From: Rhynchosporium graminicola
Taxonomy: Eukaryota > Ascomycota > Leotiomycetes > Helotiales > Ploettnerulaceae
Assembly: GCA_900074885.1 (NCBI GenBank)
Contig: FJUW01000046.1
Coordinates: 907,645 to 971,644 of the forward strand
DNA: 64,000 nucleotides
Direction: 5' to 3'
Below, one piece after another: positions 23,353 through 34,201 of the stretch. Position numbers and translations under genes: made by a program. Every line of letters begins with the position of its first letter. Position 1 is the stretch's first letter. Below the pieces are notes generated by a model, which did no database searches, had not been told where the DNA came from, and worked only from the letters and a program-made list of their open reading frames with translations.

Positions 23353-26300
23353 ATGTCAAACACCAACCATTCGGACTCCGATATATCATCCTTCGCTGCA
23401 TGGGAAACACAGAATCCTCCCGCGCAAACTCTCTCAGCGAAACAACAAAGCATGCTCGACATGAAAGATCCGGCGAGAGTATGGAAGGATAGGGATAGCA
23501 GTAACGATGCTAGAAGTAGTGAGGGTGGATCTGCAGAGGAGAATACTGCGCAGCCTAAAGATGAACAAGTTATGACCGAAGCTCCCGATCTCCTAAAGCT
23601 CCAAACAAGCGTCCAAGATTTCGCACGTGAGCACCCTTTCTGGACACAATCCGTATACGATGGTGAAGCAGCTTTAGAGTTCGAAAACGATGTCTTTGAG
23701 TTTGCTAGAGAAGCAGGATTAGGTGTTGGCGTGGCGCAGTTGGAAGTTGGGAAGGCTTTGGGTGCTTGGAAGATTGCCAAAGGATTGGGAGTGCAAACTG
23801 GATTGAATGTTGATGTGGAGGCCGGAAAGGTATTCGGGAAAGTGTTACAGACTATTGAGTTGGTTGGGGAGGCTATTGGAGGTGGGAAGAGGATGAGAGA
23901 TGGAGATGTTAAGCCAGTTCTGGTGGAGAGTACCCAGAACGGGACGGAGGGACGGGAAGAGCACAAGGAGCCGAACCTCAAGAGACAGAGACGGAGGGAT
24001 AAGAAGAAGCTTGGGAATGGAGATGTTCCTTTGGAAGGGCCTCATAGCTCAGTACAAGCCGGGGCAGATACCTTAGGGGCAAAGGGTGACGCCAACACGA
24101 AGGGTTCAAAACGGCAGAGATCCAAGCGCAAGCTTGGGGAGGAGGGCATACCTGCGATTCGAGAAGTTGAGCCTACTATTGTCAGCAGTGTTGTTGAGGA
24201 AGCCGAATCGAGAACACCCAAGCTCAAAGATGTGAAGAAGAAGCAGACCGCCGAGGAGGACTCTATCAAGATAGTTATGACATCAGCACCAGCTGAAGAA
24301 CTTAAATCTGCAAAGCGTATTAAGAACGAAAAGAAAAAGGAGAAAAAGAAGCGTGCAAAATCAGGTCCAACAAGTTCTTCTTACTTCGCCCAGCCAGACG
24401 CAACGGCCTTTACCAAGACCAAGCAAGTGTCGCCCATTTCAGTCAAAGGGGTTCCTGCTCGCTCTCAAATGGAGGATACACAAATGGACGACGCCCCAGA
24501 GAAACAGCAGACTGTCGAAGAAGTTTCGAGGACTTCCAAAGAGAATATTGAGCAGATCGATGCAGTTGACAGGGACGAAAAGAAGAAGCGCAAGAAGAAG
24601 AGAAATAAGAATCGCCTTCCCGTGGTCGAGACGACAGACGCTGCAAAATCTGCCGAAGAGCGGACTGCGCGGAAGACTGACCGCTCTACAGTGCTAAAGG
24701 ATGGCAAAGCTGCTGAACCGTCCGCAAAGAAGAAGCGTGTCCGAAGTAGGCGTACGAAGGCAGATGGTGATGACTCGAAAGGATCCGATAAGACCACTGT
24801 AGCGAAGCCAGAGGCTGAGGAGCCTGCTGGAAGTAAGAAGACATACAATCAGGAAAAAGACAGCAAAGTATCTTCCGAGCCCTCTACTATCAACGGAACT
24901 ACAGTTGAAGAAGTTCTCATTCGACCTCTCCGCACTTTTGATGCCAATGGAGTCTTCGGACCTCCAGGCTCTAGCAACCCCAACTTGCCTAAAATCGCCA
25001 TCGAAGCAGCAGCCTTCGAGCAGACTCCGACCAAGGAGAAGTCTCGAAAGCGCAAGAAAAGCTCCGATACACAGGCGGAAGCGCAGGTCGAGGCAGGTAT
25101 TACAGCAGTTGAATTCAATAATGTAGAAGAGTCTGAGCCGCCTAAGAAGAAATCTCGGGATCGGAAGCGCAAATCAGATGCTAAATCACTTGATATTTCT
25201 ACCAAGGAAGTTGAAGTACCTGCTGCGATTGTAGAGCCAATGATCGAGCCACATGAGTCAAATTCAGCAGTCGAAATCACAAATCCAGAGTCGGCGACTT
25301 TGAAGAAACACCGCCACCGGAAGCGAAAATCGGATACAAAGTTACACGATATTGCTCCCGCAAAATTCGATGCTCTTGCGGCCGTCGCCGAGCCTTTGAT
25401 CGAGCTTCCTGATGCGAACTCTGAGAAGAAGAAGCAACATAAAAGTGAGAAATCAAGAAAGAGACCTAGTGGTATGGAGGTCGTTGCCAAAGCAATTGAG
25501 GAAGAGGCGTCAAACTCCAGACACTCGTAAGAGACCAGGGCTTTACGGGTGGTGATACGCACCTGGCCGGAGAGAGTAGTACTGTAGATATTGAGAAAGG
25601 GCCTATTGCGCTTGACACGCCAAGTCAAGAATTGCGAGCTTTTATATACACTCCAATCCCGGATTCGCTCACAAAAATTTCGATCTTGACCGACACAATG
25701 GCTGTCGACGTGGTGCTGAATGAAAATGCCTCTCAGTGTTCTCGATGGAGCATGACTGAGTATGGAGCTTTAGATTGGGATCATAGTGGTAATGAATACG
25801 AAAGTACTCAGGCTCGGGCTAAGACCACGAGAAGCGTGTCTAATGTGTCGCCAAAAAATGCTGCGAAAGTTCGAGCTGCTTTCATGAATGCTGTGATGCC
25901 TACAAGACGAAAAGCGCACTCGGCTCCTCCTTCCGGGAATAGGAACACATGCGTTACCAGAGATTTACATGGAAGATTTGCACGCAAGACCACGTCTTCG
26001 TCACCTGTTCAGACACGAATGCGTGCAGCATCCACGCCAGCGGGAAGGGGATCGGTTTCACTTAGGTCGAAAAGGGAATCACCCACACCGCCTACTGAAC
26101 GTATCGAATTCAGCGCCCTGAAGTTGTCAGCTACAAAATTATCCAAAAACGATGCAGCGTCTTCTTTAGTTTCTGTCGCCCCAGGCCTGCAAAATGTTCC
26201 TACCATGGCCACCTCTGATGCGCAAAAGACAAAACCGGCTGCTAAGCGAGACTCCAAAGGAAGATTTGTGCCAAAGAACAACTCCATCAATGTCAATACC

Positions 26301-27311
26301 CAAGACGTTGTAGTGGCCGGAATACCCCATGTCGACAAGCCCGTTCTCCCTGCAAAGATAAAAGTCAAGAGACAAAGAGCTCCCGCAAAGTCTCCCTATT
26401 TCACGCCCCCTGTCACCCCCAAGACACCGAAAGTGAAAAAGGAAGCCTCAGCAGCTGTTCAAGAATTCTCTCAGAAACCCTCGCCCAATCAAACGGAGGA
26501 TACACCACCATCATCCCAAAGTTCTGCTAAGAAACGCATACCAGCTAAAACAGTGTCATGCATACCGTTCCCTCCACTCTCCGCATCACACTTCGGTCTC
26601 ATCCAAGAGAAGCTCGCTCACGATCCCTTCCGCCTCCTCATCGCCGTAACATTCCTCAATCGCACGCACGGCAAACACGCCATTCCAGTCTTCTATTCCT
26701 TGATGGACAAATACCCTACACCAGAAGAACTTATCAATGCCGACAAAGCCGACATCGTGTCCGTCATCCAACATCTAGGTCTCCAAAACCAACGAGCAGC
26801 AACCTATCAAACATACGCCAACATCTGGGTCGAAAACCCACCCTCGAAAGACAAGCGCTACCCCGTCCGCGGATACCCAGACTTAGAAAGCGGCCGCGAT
26901 ATCAAGAAAGGCGAGACAGTAACCGATTCCGACCCTCGCTTTGCATGGGAGATCGGTCACATGACACAAGGACCTTACGCGATCGACTCATGGCGAATCT
27001 TTTGCAGAGATGTCCTGCGTGGTGTCGCAGAGGGGTATAATGGTGAAGGGACTGAAAAGCAAGAAGGGTTCCAACCGGAATGGATGAGGGTCCTTCCCGA
27101 AGACAAAGAGTTGCGTGCTTATCTGAGGTGGATGTGGTTGAAGGAGGGCTTTGAGTGGGATCCGTTCACGGGCGAGAAAGAGGTTGCGGGAGAGGAGCTT
27201 ATGAGAGCTTCTATAGAGGGGAGGGTTGCGTGGGATGATCAAGGGGGTATGAGGATTTTGGATGATGTTATGGTCATGGAATCTGGATTGTCCCAGATTG
27301 GACATGTCTAG
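23353..27311 (+). CDS. Lysine-rich protein probably fused to an MBD4-like DNA glycosylase
   Basis: Two large open frames, 23353-25530 (725 codons) and an open frame to 27311, look like exons of one gene. The TAA ending the first lies inside GTAAGA. A 53-nt intron (25527-25579, ending GTAG) joins the two in frame, giving about 1,301 residues. The second frame stays open upstream of its first ATG (25,698) to the proposed acceptor. The N-terminal part is low-complexity, very rich in Lys, Glu and Ser, with many basic patches (KKRKKKRNKN, RKRKS repeats) suggesting a nuclear protein. Residues of about 80-190 are less biased (EHPFWTQSVYDGEAALEFEN, then Ala/Gly-rich helices). Start chosen at the first ATG. 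Alternative: two separate genes only 167 bp apart, the second starting at 25,698 (537 residues). No domain was recognised in the N-terminal part. Confidence 0.7.
25698..27311 (+). other. HhH-GPD (MBD4-like) DNA glycosylase region
   Basis: This region carries a glycosylase domain at its C-terminal end (about 26,560-27,260). MBD4-type enzymes excise thymine or uracil opposite guanine, that is, deaminated (methyl)cytosine. Seen: HDPFRLLIAVTFLNRTHGKH, the helix-hairpin-helix-like VIQHLGLQNQRAATYQ, EIGHMTQGPYAIDSWRIFCR and a W/E-rich C-terminus. The Asp in YAIDSWRIF (codon at 26,985-26,987) sits where the family's catalytic Asp lies. Upstream are two copies of an RD-x-x-GRF motif (RDLHGRFARK near 25,960 and RDSKGRFVPK near 26,250) within a basic, disordered stretch. 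No methyl-CpG-binding domain is visible. If it is a separate gene, ATG 25,698 is the start. Confidence 0.85.
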
Positions 27312-27871
27312 ACGGGAGAGCGGAGATGTGGTACTGCTGTGGCTGTTGAGACGAGAAGAATTATACTGATGTTGAATATACCCACGCAGTTGTAGGATAT
27401 CTGCATTTCCAAAACACTTACGCATCGTTCTCTATTATTTGTCTCATTCCAATGCGCTAGCTTGCTTGTATCTTACGAGGTTGTCTTTCTCCTGGACTGG
27501 GCGGTGCAATGGTGAATATGATATCAAGACTGATATCAAGACTGGTAGTGTCATAAATACCCTGACGTTGCTATGCTCTCTTGTCTGCTAGTCACTTTAT
27601 CTATTGTATTCTATTCAATTGCATCGCATTTCATTTCATTACTCGTTCCACCTAATCCTCCCTCTGCGTTGATGACACAATCTCCCCTTCCATCCTTCCA
27701 TTCTTGCTTGATCCTTCCTGAACCGTCTCAAGCCTACACATCTATGTCCAGCCATCAGGCCAGGATAATTCACAACGATTTCGAGGTTCCTTACTATCCT
27801 ATCAAACCCGCCCGTCAAACCAGCATCCTCACCCATCTCTTGAAAACCTGTTGTTCTATCCGCTCTTCTAA
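27312..27871. other. Intergenic between convergent genes
   Basis: 560 bp between the 3' end of the glycosylase gene (plus) and that of GDB1 (minus). It should hold both 3' UTRs. A short direct repeat (GATATCAAGACTG, twice near 27,520-27,545) is present. No gene is supported. Confidence 0.6.
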
Positions 27872-30800
27872 TCAATCCCTGGAAAGTTGCGAGACATCAT
27901 ACTGCGCTGCATCATGATAGAGATCAATCAGACAGCCCGCACTCCAAGCTTGAGTTGGGGACTATAAACACAAAGTCAGCAGACGTCTTGACAAATACGA
28001 ATTGTCTCCCAAGTCCTCAGAAGATAGACAAAAGCCTGGAAAGTCAAACTTACAGAATCCCCACAGAATTCTCCATTCTTCTGCGTCAATTCCGTCAGAC
28101 CAGCCCACGGTGACTCCTTGATAGCAACTTTACACCCGGCTAGCCTCCTCGTAATCTGCTGGAAACTCTCTGTCCGCTCCTGGGGCGTCTTCTTCCTCAT
28201 AAGATCAAACTTAAGCAATGCTCTTAAGAAGAACCCTGTCGGCCACAGCCACTCTGGACCTTGGTGATAATTGCGACCTTTGGAAGTAGCGAAATCTTCT
28301 GAGTCTTCGGAATTATTGTAGTAAGGGCGGTAATTAAGATCTGCTGGATCAAGAGTGGCCATTCCGGTGGGACCGCGGAGGACAGTGTCTGCGACTGTAA
28401 GGGCATGGAGGGCGTGTTTGGGATCGAAGAGGTCCGGAGCGACAGTCATGGCAATGGGGAAGTTGGGGCGGAGTTGGTAGTCTTCATATTCCTTACCGCT
28501 CTTGTAGAGGTCCTTGTAGATGCCGCGGCGGTTGATGATTTCCGTGTTCACGTCGTAGTTCTTGTCATCCTTGGCATCAAGAGGAACGTAGTAGCATTTC
28601 TCGAAGTTGGCTTTGATGCGCGAGGCCCACTCGGCAAAAGTGATGACTTTTAAGTCAGGTGAAGATGTGCTTACTCCGGCGTACTTGTACTTCCCCTCAT
28701 TATGTAGCTTAGAAACCCAAGCAAGCGTACTGTAAAGAAGTCCAGCAATTTCGATTGCAGAGCCATCACGCGGAGTACCTGGAACACCCTTACTCTTCGC
28801 CTTTTCAGATTCACCCATCTTATCCATCCATGTACCGCAATTGTTCTGGTTACCACCAAAGATCAGGCCATTTTTCCAATCGACCTGAATGTCTTGTTGG
28901 AAACCAGCTGAGCTCATCTGCATATCCAATCCAGGGCCAGCGTTGGCCTCTCGGAAAGACATACCCGTGGCATGTCTTTGTAGAGCCTCTTGGATGATAT
29001 CTTCGAGGGTAGAAGATTTCGAGTAAGCGCGAGGATCGTCAAACTCAAAGTAGGTATCGTCATAAGGAAGGAAACGACGAGGAATCTTCTCCTTCAGAAT
29101 ACTAAGACCATTTGGAACGATCTTGGTATAGTCCTGGATTGTCTGCAGCATGAACCAAATGGCATCACGAGCGTTGTATCGAGGGTTTGAACCACTCGAG
29201 AGAAGATTGGGAACCATGCCGTGTTTCATCACGCTTGCAAAGGCAAAAATGTGGTCTTTGCAATCGTCGAATCGACCAGTGCCTAAGAACAGACCTCGGG
29301 CAGAAATGAAGACATCTCGTCCCCAGCAGCGAGCCCATGACACCGCAAAATGAGGCAGGCCGGCAGCCAGTGCTGGGACCTCTTTCTTTGGGTACAAAGA
29401 TGCTGACTTGACGTAGCCAGTTTGTTGAATGCTGACCATGGCAAGATCTTGCAAAAACCATTGTCCCTTTCGAACGTTGTCGTTCATAAGCTCCAAGCCT
29501 CGGTTCCACGCTGCAGTGTAAGCAGTTCGAATGACAAGACCGAAGTACCTGGGTAAAAGGAAACTGGGGAGCTTCCTGATGGCATCGAATCGCTCCTTCA
29601 TCCAAGTCGCCACTTTTAACAGTCGCTCGAAACCAGACTTTGCAGATATCTTCTCCAATCGTCCAGATATATAATCCAGAGGCCATTGACCACTTCGCAG
29701 ATGCTGGCACAAGGGATGTGCAAGATCGTTTTCCTGAATGATGTTTTTCAAGACACTCCAGAACCCCTGCAGTCCAGCATAGATCAACTTGCCATGACCG
29801 GGGATCTCGTATACACCGTCCTTACCATCACTTGAATCAAGTTCTTCTGCTTCGCATCGATATAAGGCGAAGTTGAGGTCAATCAGGTCGATATCGGAAA
29901 ACGCAGCCTTTGCGCCCGATGTGACATAGGCATCGAGACCAGTGGAATGCTCTGCTTCGGGAATCCATGTCTCGAAAAGCGCAATACTCCCAGGTGGGAA
30001 TTTGTCGCGGACAGAGATGACAGTTTCCTCGGCCTTCACTTCCATACGAATACCAGGCAAGTCAACAACTTTGCTTGGGAGTCCCCTCAAGAACTTCTTG
30101 TCATCTGCTGCGGCCTTCTTAGCCTCCTCGCTTGTATCAACTTCGAGCATCCAGCTCCCGAGATGTCTAGCTTTGGTACCACCCAAGTGTACAGGGCTGA
30201 AGTTACCGTTTCCGTTGCCATACCCAGGGAACGCAGTGTGAGCGATAAGGAAATAACCCTTTCTCGACTCAGGATGGACACGGTGAACAGTGATGTATTG
30301 ATCTTCATGGTGAATGTGGGTCTCATCGTAGCCATCCTTGCCCATAAGAGTATGGATCTGGTTCAGAAGTTTTTTAATACCACCAATTCCGCCTTCACCG
30401 CCGCCGACTTTAACATGCTTGATCGAAGATGCAGAGGTGTAAAGTCGTGTCTCGGAAACGAGATCAATCAATTTCGGGTATACTTCATCGTAACCCATCA
30501 CACTCCCGGTTGCACTTGCACACATGTTGACCAATGCTGCATTAGGTAGAGTGTCGCGAGCATCACGCTTCTGAGCTGGCACTTCGTTGTCATGAGTACA
30601 GTCCATGAAGCAAGCATGAATTGGTGTTTGCTTAATCTTGCGAATGATCTCCCGCTGAGATTGGCCATTCGTTTTGCCAGGCGAGGAGATACTCTTTGGC
30701 TCAGAAGAGATCTCGTCTACCTCGAAGCTGCCGATAGGGCGGCCTCCGTGGCGGTGAACAAGTCGACTGAGTTCTCCAGTCCCCCAAGCTTGCATTGCCT

Positions 30801-32741
30801 CTCGGATTAACGAACTGATTCCAAGTCTCTTGACAAATACGTAATCCATCTCCTCTGATCCAGTGAATAGCTCTGCAACTACAAAAAGATTCGGTCGGAC
30901 TCGACGTGCCTCGTCCAGGAGGTACTCCGCCACGTGAATTGGCGTCGAATGACAGTTATCAATTCTGATGCCTTGGAAATACTTTGCAGTCAAGCGAGTG
31001 TATTTCGCCATGTGATCCCATAGGAAGGGACTGTCCTCTGGGCCCTTGCCATATCGCAGCTTGACACAATCACCCCAAACAATGACCTCCCGGCGAAGAT
31101 AGGCACGCGAGCCTGGGCCAGCATTGTCAATTAGGGCGTTCGCGGCCCAAATCCATCCGTTGTTCACCAAAGCAAGATCTTCCTGGTTGTGCTTTGCTGT
31201 GATTGAATTTTTCGGCAGTCTTGTGAAATATGACTCGATGAGAGGATCTTTCTTGGTAATAGGGCCAAGTTTCGGTCCGTTGTCATCCAGTCTCACGTAT
31301 TTTATCCGATTGAAGAGTTGCTCAAGGATTTCTGCAACGTCTTTGTCATACTCTTGGTAAAGAGGAAGATTGACCTCGTCCAGAATACCCGTCAACTTGT
31401 TACGCACAGCAGCCCGATCTGCGCTATTGGAAGCATCTCCCTCGTAGCGGCCATAAATGGCAGTGATCAAAGCAGCAGCAACCCGGGGGTCAGCCACTCT
31501 CCTGTAGCGCTCGCCCAATGTTTCGGTGTTGAGGAGTCCTTTCTTGGCCAAAAACTGTGCCATTTGAGCTGGTGTCGAGTTCTTGATGGTCTCCAAGCCA
31601 CCAAAGTCAGAGCCTCCGAATCCGCCCTCGGGAAACTTGATGTCCCCTTTGGACCAGGATTCGACAGCAGCGTCGGCATCGCGTTCGACATCAATGACAT
31701 AAAATTGCCAGAGCTTCAATTTGGCAAGGACCTCCGCCTTGATGCCCTCCATAATCTTCAGCAATTCGTCCACCGACTTCAGATTAACAGCTTGCGCCGC
31801 CAAAGTATCGCTGAATTCCAGTAGCTTTGTATCCAATTCCAGTGCAGCTCGAAGCCAAGGTGCCGTTGAAACATTATATCCAACCTCTGGATGCTCCTGT
31901 AACCATTTACTATTATCTGCGGTATGATTCCAAACCACGTCTGTCAAACCCAGCAGACCATGATCCTTCTCCATACTGCGTACCAATTTTTTGATATCTG
32001 CTTCGCCATTTGGGAAGCATTCCGGATCCCATGAGAGTTGGTCATATATACTGTATGGGGAGTTCGACGATCCTCGATGTTGCAATGGTGTGAAATGAAT
32101 CATGTTGTATCCTCGCTCGCTGATGCCCCGAATATGCTTTTCCCAATCCGTCGGATATTTGCCCATGAATTTCGATATGAGGGAAAAAATGGAGAGCGCG
32201 GCCAATGGCATCTGCCTCCCCTCCAGAGTAAGTCTTGGTGCAACATCGATGTAGTATATCTCAGTCTTTGCAGGCTCGAGTGCCTTTTGTACAGTCTCGG
32301 AGAGGTCGGGAAGGGGGGTATAGGTAGTGTAGAAAGCAAAGGAGCCAGCGCCATGAATGGTAACTGATATCTCAATGGTACGATTGAAGTCGGGCTCTAG
32401 TCTGGGACCTGTTAGTCCGGAAGCTTCCGCATTTACGAACCAACCCACTTGAATTCGCGAAATTTATTCCTTTGGAACTCCTTCCCATCCTCAGGTATAT
32501 TGGTCCACAAGCTTCCATGTCTGCAGATGGAAGATGTGCCTTCAATTTCAAAGCGAACAGTGAGAGGCGCCGCAGTCTTTGGAGTCAGGTAAATGTATCC
32601 ACCAGGGACATCCGGGCTCCCATTGTCCTTCAACGGGAGTAAATATACTTCGCTGGACACCATTGTCTTCGGCGGCATTGATTGTTGAGAAACTAGCGAC
32701 ACTCCCCAGATGTTGGGAGTTGATGGGATGTCAGATGCCAA
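27872..32741 (-). CDS. GDB1: Glycogen debranching enzyme
   Basis: Bifunctional cytosolic enzyme with 4-alpha-glucanotransferase (N-terminal half) and amylo-alpha-1,6-glucosidase (C-terminal half) activities, removing branches during glycogen breakdown. Three exons on the minus strand: 32741-32445, 32394-28054 and 27961-27872, about 1,575 residues, the usual length. Intron 1 (50 nt) joins FREFKW to PDFNRTIEI; its ends are inferred. Intron 2 (GTAAGT...TATAG) is clear because the open frame read past it loses the conserved ending, while splicing restores PTQAWSAGCLIDLY. Transferase motifs: GIRIDNCHSTP (nucleophile Asp, near residue 575), VVAELFTGSEE (Glu, near 602) and THDNEVPAQ (near 700). Glucosidase part: RCWGRDVFIS (near 1120) and ESPWAGLTELTQKNGEFCGD near the end. 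One oddity is GDSSPTQ where I recall GDSCPTQ. Confidence 0.95.
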
Positions 32742-33555
32742 GATTGGCGCAACGAAAGTTGTGTAACGAGCGGAAGATGGAAGCTTTAGGAATTGGGAGA
32801 GAAAGAGGTATCTTTAGGTGTATATTCCATCAAAAACCGAAACATGAGTCGGTGAGAAGCTCATGGGAAGTGGGAGGTCATCAGCGGAAAAGTCACGGTG
32901 CTAGTGTTTATTGTTGCTGTCGCTCGCTCCTTCTTGACCTGGCTACCATTGGCTGGACGTGGAGTGGAGTGGGATGGGATGGCATCGGAAATCCTGGATG
33001 GCATTTAGGACCTGGAGCTTGGACCTTGGACCATGGGACAAAAAGGCATCAAAGCGGCACGACGTCATATTGTTCCGGGAATAGCAAGACCCGACCGGAT
33101 TATGTAATTGGAAGCGAAATTAGAGCTTCCACTCCTACTCCAAGGTTATTCACAAAGCTAGAGATAGATATTGGCTGACCAACTTTTATATCCAACGAGC
33201 AAGTGTATTTCAGTTCAGTTCAGTTCACAAAGTATAGAGCATAGGTAGGTTGGTCATGTGAGCATAACTGGACCTGGGGAGAACAAGAGTATCAAGATAC
33301 ATATGAAGAGCGAACGACCTGTGTGCGGTCTTGTTTAGAAGTTTGCAAGAACCTCGCGACAATCTGGCGAGCCGATGACAGTGAGGCTAAAGACGAACAA
33401 TAAAGAGAGATGTAAGCAAGCAGCGTTACGTCGATGGATGCATCCTAATCAAGGACTATAGCAAATACGAGCGTTGACTAGAAAGATCAACAAATGAACG
33501 ATTACCCCTTTTTCCATCCCATTTCCAACCCCGCAATTGTCTTCGTAGGATGCCT
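32742..33555. other. Intergenic: upstream region of GDB1
   Basis: About 810 bp between the GDB1 start (minus) and the 3' end of the next minus gene. A plus-strand open frame at 32,579-33,178 overlaps the GDB1 first exon and has no coding character. Short direct repeats (TTCAGTTCAGTTCA near 33,210) are present. The GDB1 promoter should lie at the left side. Confidence 0.55.
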
Positions 33556-34201
33556 TCATTGGAATGCATGCATCAGATACGCTTCCACGCAAGCAACCAG
33601 AGCCCCAACACCTGCTGCGATCATGATCCCAACTTTCGCGTCACGGGCCAGCAAGCCTGCGAGGGCGCCGACGAGGATAGACAGAATCAAGGCTGCCATC
33701 ATCGCGCACAACCCTTCGAAGACTGCCATGCAACGCTCGCTCTACCAATATTGCTTCCTGCTGCGACCCAATCGCATTGACGGATCTGGGATGCAAGAAT
33801 TGCTCTCCAACAGATGCGAAGAGCACGTGGGCCATCAGGCTTGGGTTGTTGAAGCTCTTAGTCAGACCTGGATTCGGGATGCTGCTCTCGATGATGATCT
33901 CCTTGAATGTGTTTTGAGACTCGAGAGAGGATGGAGATAGCTATATCTTGAGTCAGTATGAGGTGTGGTATAGAACTGGGTGACTTACGGATGAGAGTCC
34001 TGCTGTCTCAAGCGAGATCTTCCAAAGCGAGCCTATACCGAATGGAGAATACGTGGAAAGTCCGTGTAGTATGGCGAGATTGTTCAGCTTGACCATTCCT
34101 ACACGGGATGTATCGTCCGATGAGGTGGTGAGATACGTCAAGTGCGTTCTTCTGCCCTTCTTGGTTACCACTCTGTACTGCTTGGACGTGGGAGCCAACA
34201 T
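33556..34201 (-). CDS. Small hypothetical protein with C-terminal membrane segments
   Basis: Minus-strand gene, not recognised. Exon 1 (34201-33989, 71 codons, MLAPTSKQYRVVT...) ends at a perfect GTAAGT donor. A 48-nt intron leads to exon 2 at 33940 in phase 0 (LSPSSLESQNTFKEIII...LMAHVLFASVGEQF). A convincing membrane-spanning frame follows in a different register: MMAALILSILVGALAGLLA, then VGIMIAAGVGALVACVEAYL, with a stop at 33,556-33,558. A second intron must link them. The acceptor after GTAG near 33,755 fits, but the donor is weak, so this junction is open. Without it the exon 2 frame would end near 33,641. Expected topology: soluble N-terminal part and two membrane helices. Confidence is moderate for the gene, low for the last junction. 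Confidence 0.55.

Noticed and set aside
24849..25628. 259-codon minus-strand open frame
   Set aside because: Ser/Phe-rich mirror of the Lys/Glu-rich plus-strand gene; no independent support.
32579..33178. 199-codon plus-strand open frame
   Set aside because: Overlaps the GDB1 first exon and promoter; composition not protein-like, no domain.
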